Positions 62,723 to 64,000 of a stretch of 64,000 nt of DNA are shown piece after piece. The notes beneath the pieces were generated by a model. It saw nothing but the letters and a program-made list of their open reading frames with translations, did no database searches and had not been told where the DNA came from. The stretch comes from Motiliproteus sp047633175 (lineage in GTDB: Bacteria; Pseudomonadota; Gammaproteobacteria; Pseudomonadales; Balneatricaceae), in assembly GCA_047633175.1 (NCBI GenBank), contig JBLIEQ010000017.1, positions 1-64,000 on the forward strand, written 5' to 3'. The translations under genes and the position numbers were made by a program. Numbering within the stretch: the stretch's first letter is position 1; each line of letters opens with the position of its first letter.

Positions 62723-64000
62723 ATGAGCGGCAAACGACTCAGTCCTGATGAGCTGGATCGGCTTCGAATAGAAGCGGTCTCCCTGCGTCTCAACCAACAC
62801 TCGCTCAGTGAAACCCAGCGTCTTACCGGGTTGAGTGCGCCGACCATTATCGATGCCTTTAAAGCGTTCCGCTTGGGCGGTTGGCAAGCGGTCAGGACTC
62901 AGAGCCGGGGTCGGCCGGCAGGCAGTCGAGCCAACCCGGAGGCGGTCTCGATGAGCACGCTGGACCAGCTGCTGCTGCAGTTGCCGGAAGAGATCGCCGC
63001 CGATCATCCGCTGTGGTCACTACGCTTGTTTGGGCAATGGTTAACAGAGCGCTACGCGGTGACGGCCGGACCGCGCACCCTGTCGCGTTACGCCACTCAG
63101 CTGGGACTTAATCCGGCGGCGGTGAATGCCGAGGCTGCGGCCAGCCCCAAGCAGTGGCTCGATACCCAGTTTCCGGGATTGCGTGCTCGGGCAACGGCGA
63201 ACAAGCTCCCGGTTTTTATCGGCGGTATGAGCGCTATAACCCCGCATGCGGATGTTGTTAACGCCGACAGCGCCGTGGCACCAGAGCGATTGCAGGGCTA
63301 CGGCAAACTGCTCTTTGCGCGCGATCTGCGGGGGGCGTTGAGCTGGATAACAGCGACAGCAGCCATCGATAGCCAGACGATACTGGCGTTCTTGCAGCGG
63401 CTGTTACGCGGCCATCCCCAAGGTTTTGTGCTGCTGTTTAAAAGCGTAGACCTGAGCAACTACCTGGACATTAATGCCTGGTTAGCGCTGCATGCAGATC
63501 GGGTCGAGCTGCTGGTGATTCCCGTAGTACCTCCAGCCATACCTCCCTCAATACCTCCCACAATGGAAAGCAGTCCGCCTGGCGAGACTGTGCCACCTGA
63601 AACACCGATGACTACGAGGCCTCCTATGCCCCCTGTTTCCCCTGTGACCCCCCAGCCCCTGACGCACCTACAACGGCTGGAAGCCGAAAGCATCCAGATT
63701 CTACGCGAGGTGGTGGCCGAGACCGAAAATCCGGTGATGCTGTACTCCGTCGGCAAAGACAGCGCGGTGATGCTGCATCTGGCGATGAAAGCCTTCTACC
63801 CCTCCAAGCCGCCATTCTCCTTGCTGCATGTCGATACCGGCTGGAAGTTTCGCGACATGTACCGCTTTCGCGACCGGATCGTCGAAGAATATGGGCTCAA
63901 ACTGCTGATTCATAAAAATCCAGAGGGTGTGGCTAAAGGGATCAACCCCTTTACCCATGGCTCGGCGATCCATACCGATATCATGAAGACCGAGGGGCTC
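62723..64000 (+). CDS. cysD: IS630-transposase-like domain fused in frame to CysD (sulfate adenylyltransferase subunit 2), 3' end outside window
   Basis: One frame of 426 codons is open to the window edge with no stop. Residues ~1-70 form a helix-turn-helix (SETQRLTGLSAPTIIDAFKA, then GGWQAVRTQSRGRP) and ~80-266 follow the IS630 DDE pattern (WSLRLFGQWLTERYAV, WLDTQFPGLRARA). The first catalytic Asp is replaced (VFIGGMSAIT), and the final Glu region is missing. A 46-residue linker (267-312) has 19 prolines. CysD starts at LTHLQRLEAESIQILREV (313), with the PP-loop SVGKDS at 342-347 and FTHGSAIHTDIMKTEGL. ATG 62723 is chosen; TTG 62687 is possible. An internal ATG at 63626 with GAGG six bases upstream could yield normal CysD alone. 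CysD with CysN makes APS from sulfate. Confidence 0.85.
   Translation, partial: MSGKRLSPDELDRLRIEAVSLRLNQHSLSETQRLTGLSAPTIIDAFKAFRLGGWQAVRTQSRGRPAGSRANPEAVSMSTLDQLLLQLPEEIAADHPLWSLRLFGQWLTERYAVTAGPRTLSRYATQLGLNPAAVNAEAAASPKQWLDTQFPGLRARATANKLPVFIGGMSAITPHADVVNADSAVAPERLQGYGKLLFARDLRGALSWITATAAIDSQTILAFLQRLLRGHPQGFVLLFKSVDLSNYLDINAWLALHADRVELLVIPVVPPAIPPSIPPTMESSPPGETVPPETPMTTRPPMPPVSPVTPQPLTHLQRLEAESIQILREVVAETENPVMLYSVGKDSAVMLHLAMKAFYPSKPPFSLLHVDTGWKFRDMYRFRDRIVEEYGLKLLIHKNPEGVAKGINPFTHGSAIHTDIMKTEGL

Noticed and set aside
62642..64000. Separate IS630 transposase pseudogene followed by an independent cysD
   Set aside because: I checked the frame through 426 codons and found no stop or frameshift, and the proline-rich linker looks like an evolved connector. 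An assembly chimera or exclusive use of the internal start cannot be fully excluded, so it is kept as a test in the findings.

Overview
The window looks like chromosomal DNA of a GC-rich gammaproteobacterium of the Pseudomonadales/Oceanospirillales type, close to the replication origin. This rests on two things: gene order that I recall as shared with Pseudomonas (recF-gyrB; gmhB; glyQS; trkA-rsmB-fmt-def; LysM gene-dprA; tsaC-hemF-aroE; epd-pgk-fba, tkt, metK; gshB-tonB; yqgE-ruvX-pyrR-pyrB-pyrC'), and two perfect ParB centromere (parS) sites a few kb from gyrB. No rRNA, tRNA, CRISPR array, prophage or intact insertion sequence was seen.

Layout. 1-9046: a Lap-type biofilm locus, with the 3' end of a giant RTX adhesin, its type I secretion system (lapB, lapC, TolC/LapE), the periplasmic protease lapG and the c-di-GMP receptor lapD. 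This locus sits directly upstream of recF-gyrB (9414-12959), where dnaA-dnaN usually lie. 13.5-16.9 kb: a stand-alone cyanase N-terminal domain, a flavoprotein, a histone-deacetylase-like gene and gmhB. Both parS sites here are built into gene ends and supply start or stop codons. 17-27 kb (minus strand): glyS, glyQ, ybaK, trkH, trkA, rsmB, fmt, def. 27-35.7 kb (plus strand): LysM protein, dprA, purE, tsaC, hemF, aroE, a Lon-like protease and a SpoIIAA-like protein. 35.7-41 kb: an MFS exporter with a divergent LysR regulator, serA, a flavodoxin-like protein and an alpha/beta hydrolase. 41.3-50.4 kb: fba-pgk-epd-tkt (minus), then metK-rsmE-gshB (plus). 50.5-57.2 kb: tonB, a response regulator, yqgE-ruvX-pyrR-pyrB-pyrC'. 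57.2-59.2 kb: a small membrane protein and a ParD-like/zeta toxin-antitoxin pair. 59.3-64 kb: cysQ, a SLC13-type permease and, running off the end, an open frame joining an IS630-transposase-like protein to CysD (ATP sulfurylase subunit 2).

The most unusual items are: (1) the in-frame fusion of a catalytically degenerate IS630-type transposase to CysD through a proline-rich linker, next to cysQ and a likely sulfate permease; (2) parS sites acting as coding sequence; (3) repeated local tandem duplications at gene boundaries (trkA start, tonB start, glyS stop, pyrB stop, inside pyrC'); and (4) dense intergenic palindromic repeats of at least three families, one of which has grown into 12-bp minisatellites.

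Functions are assigned from recognisable motifs and remembered family features; no database search was possible.
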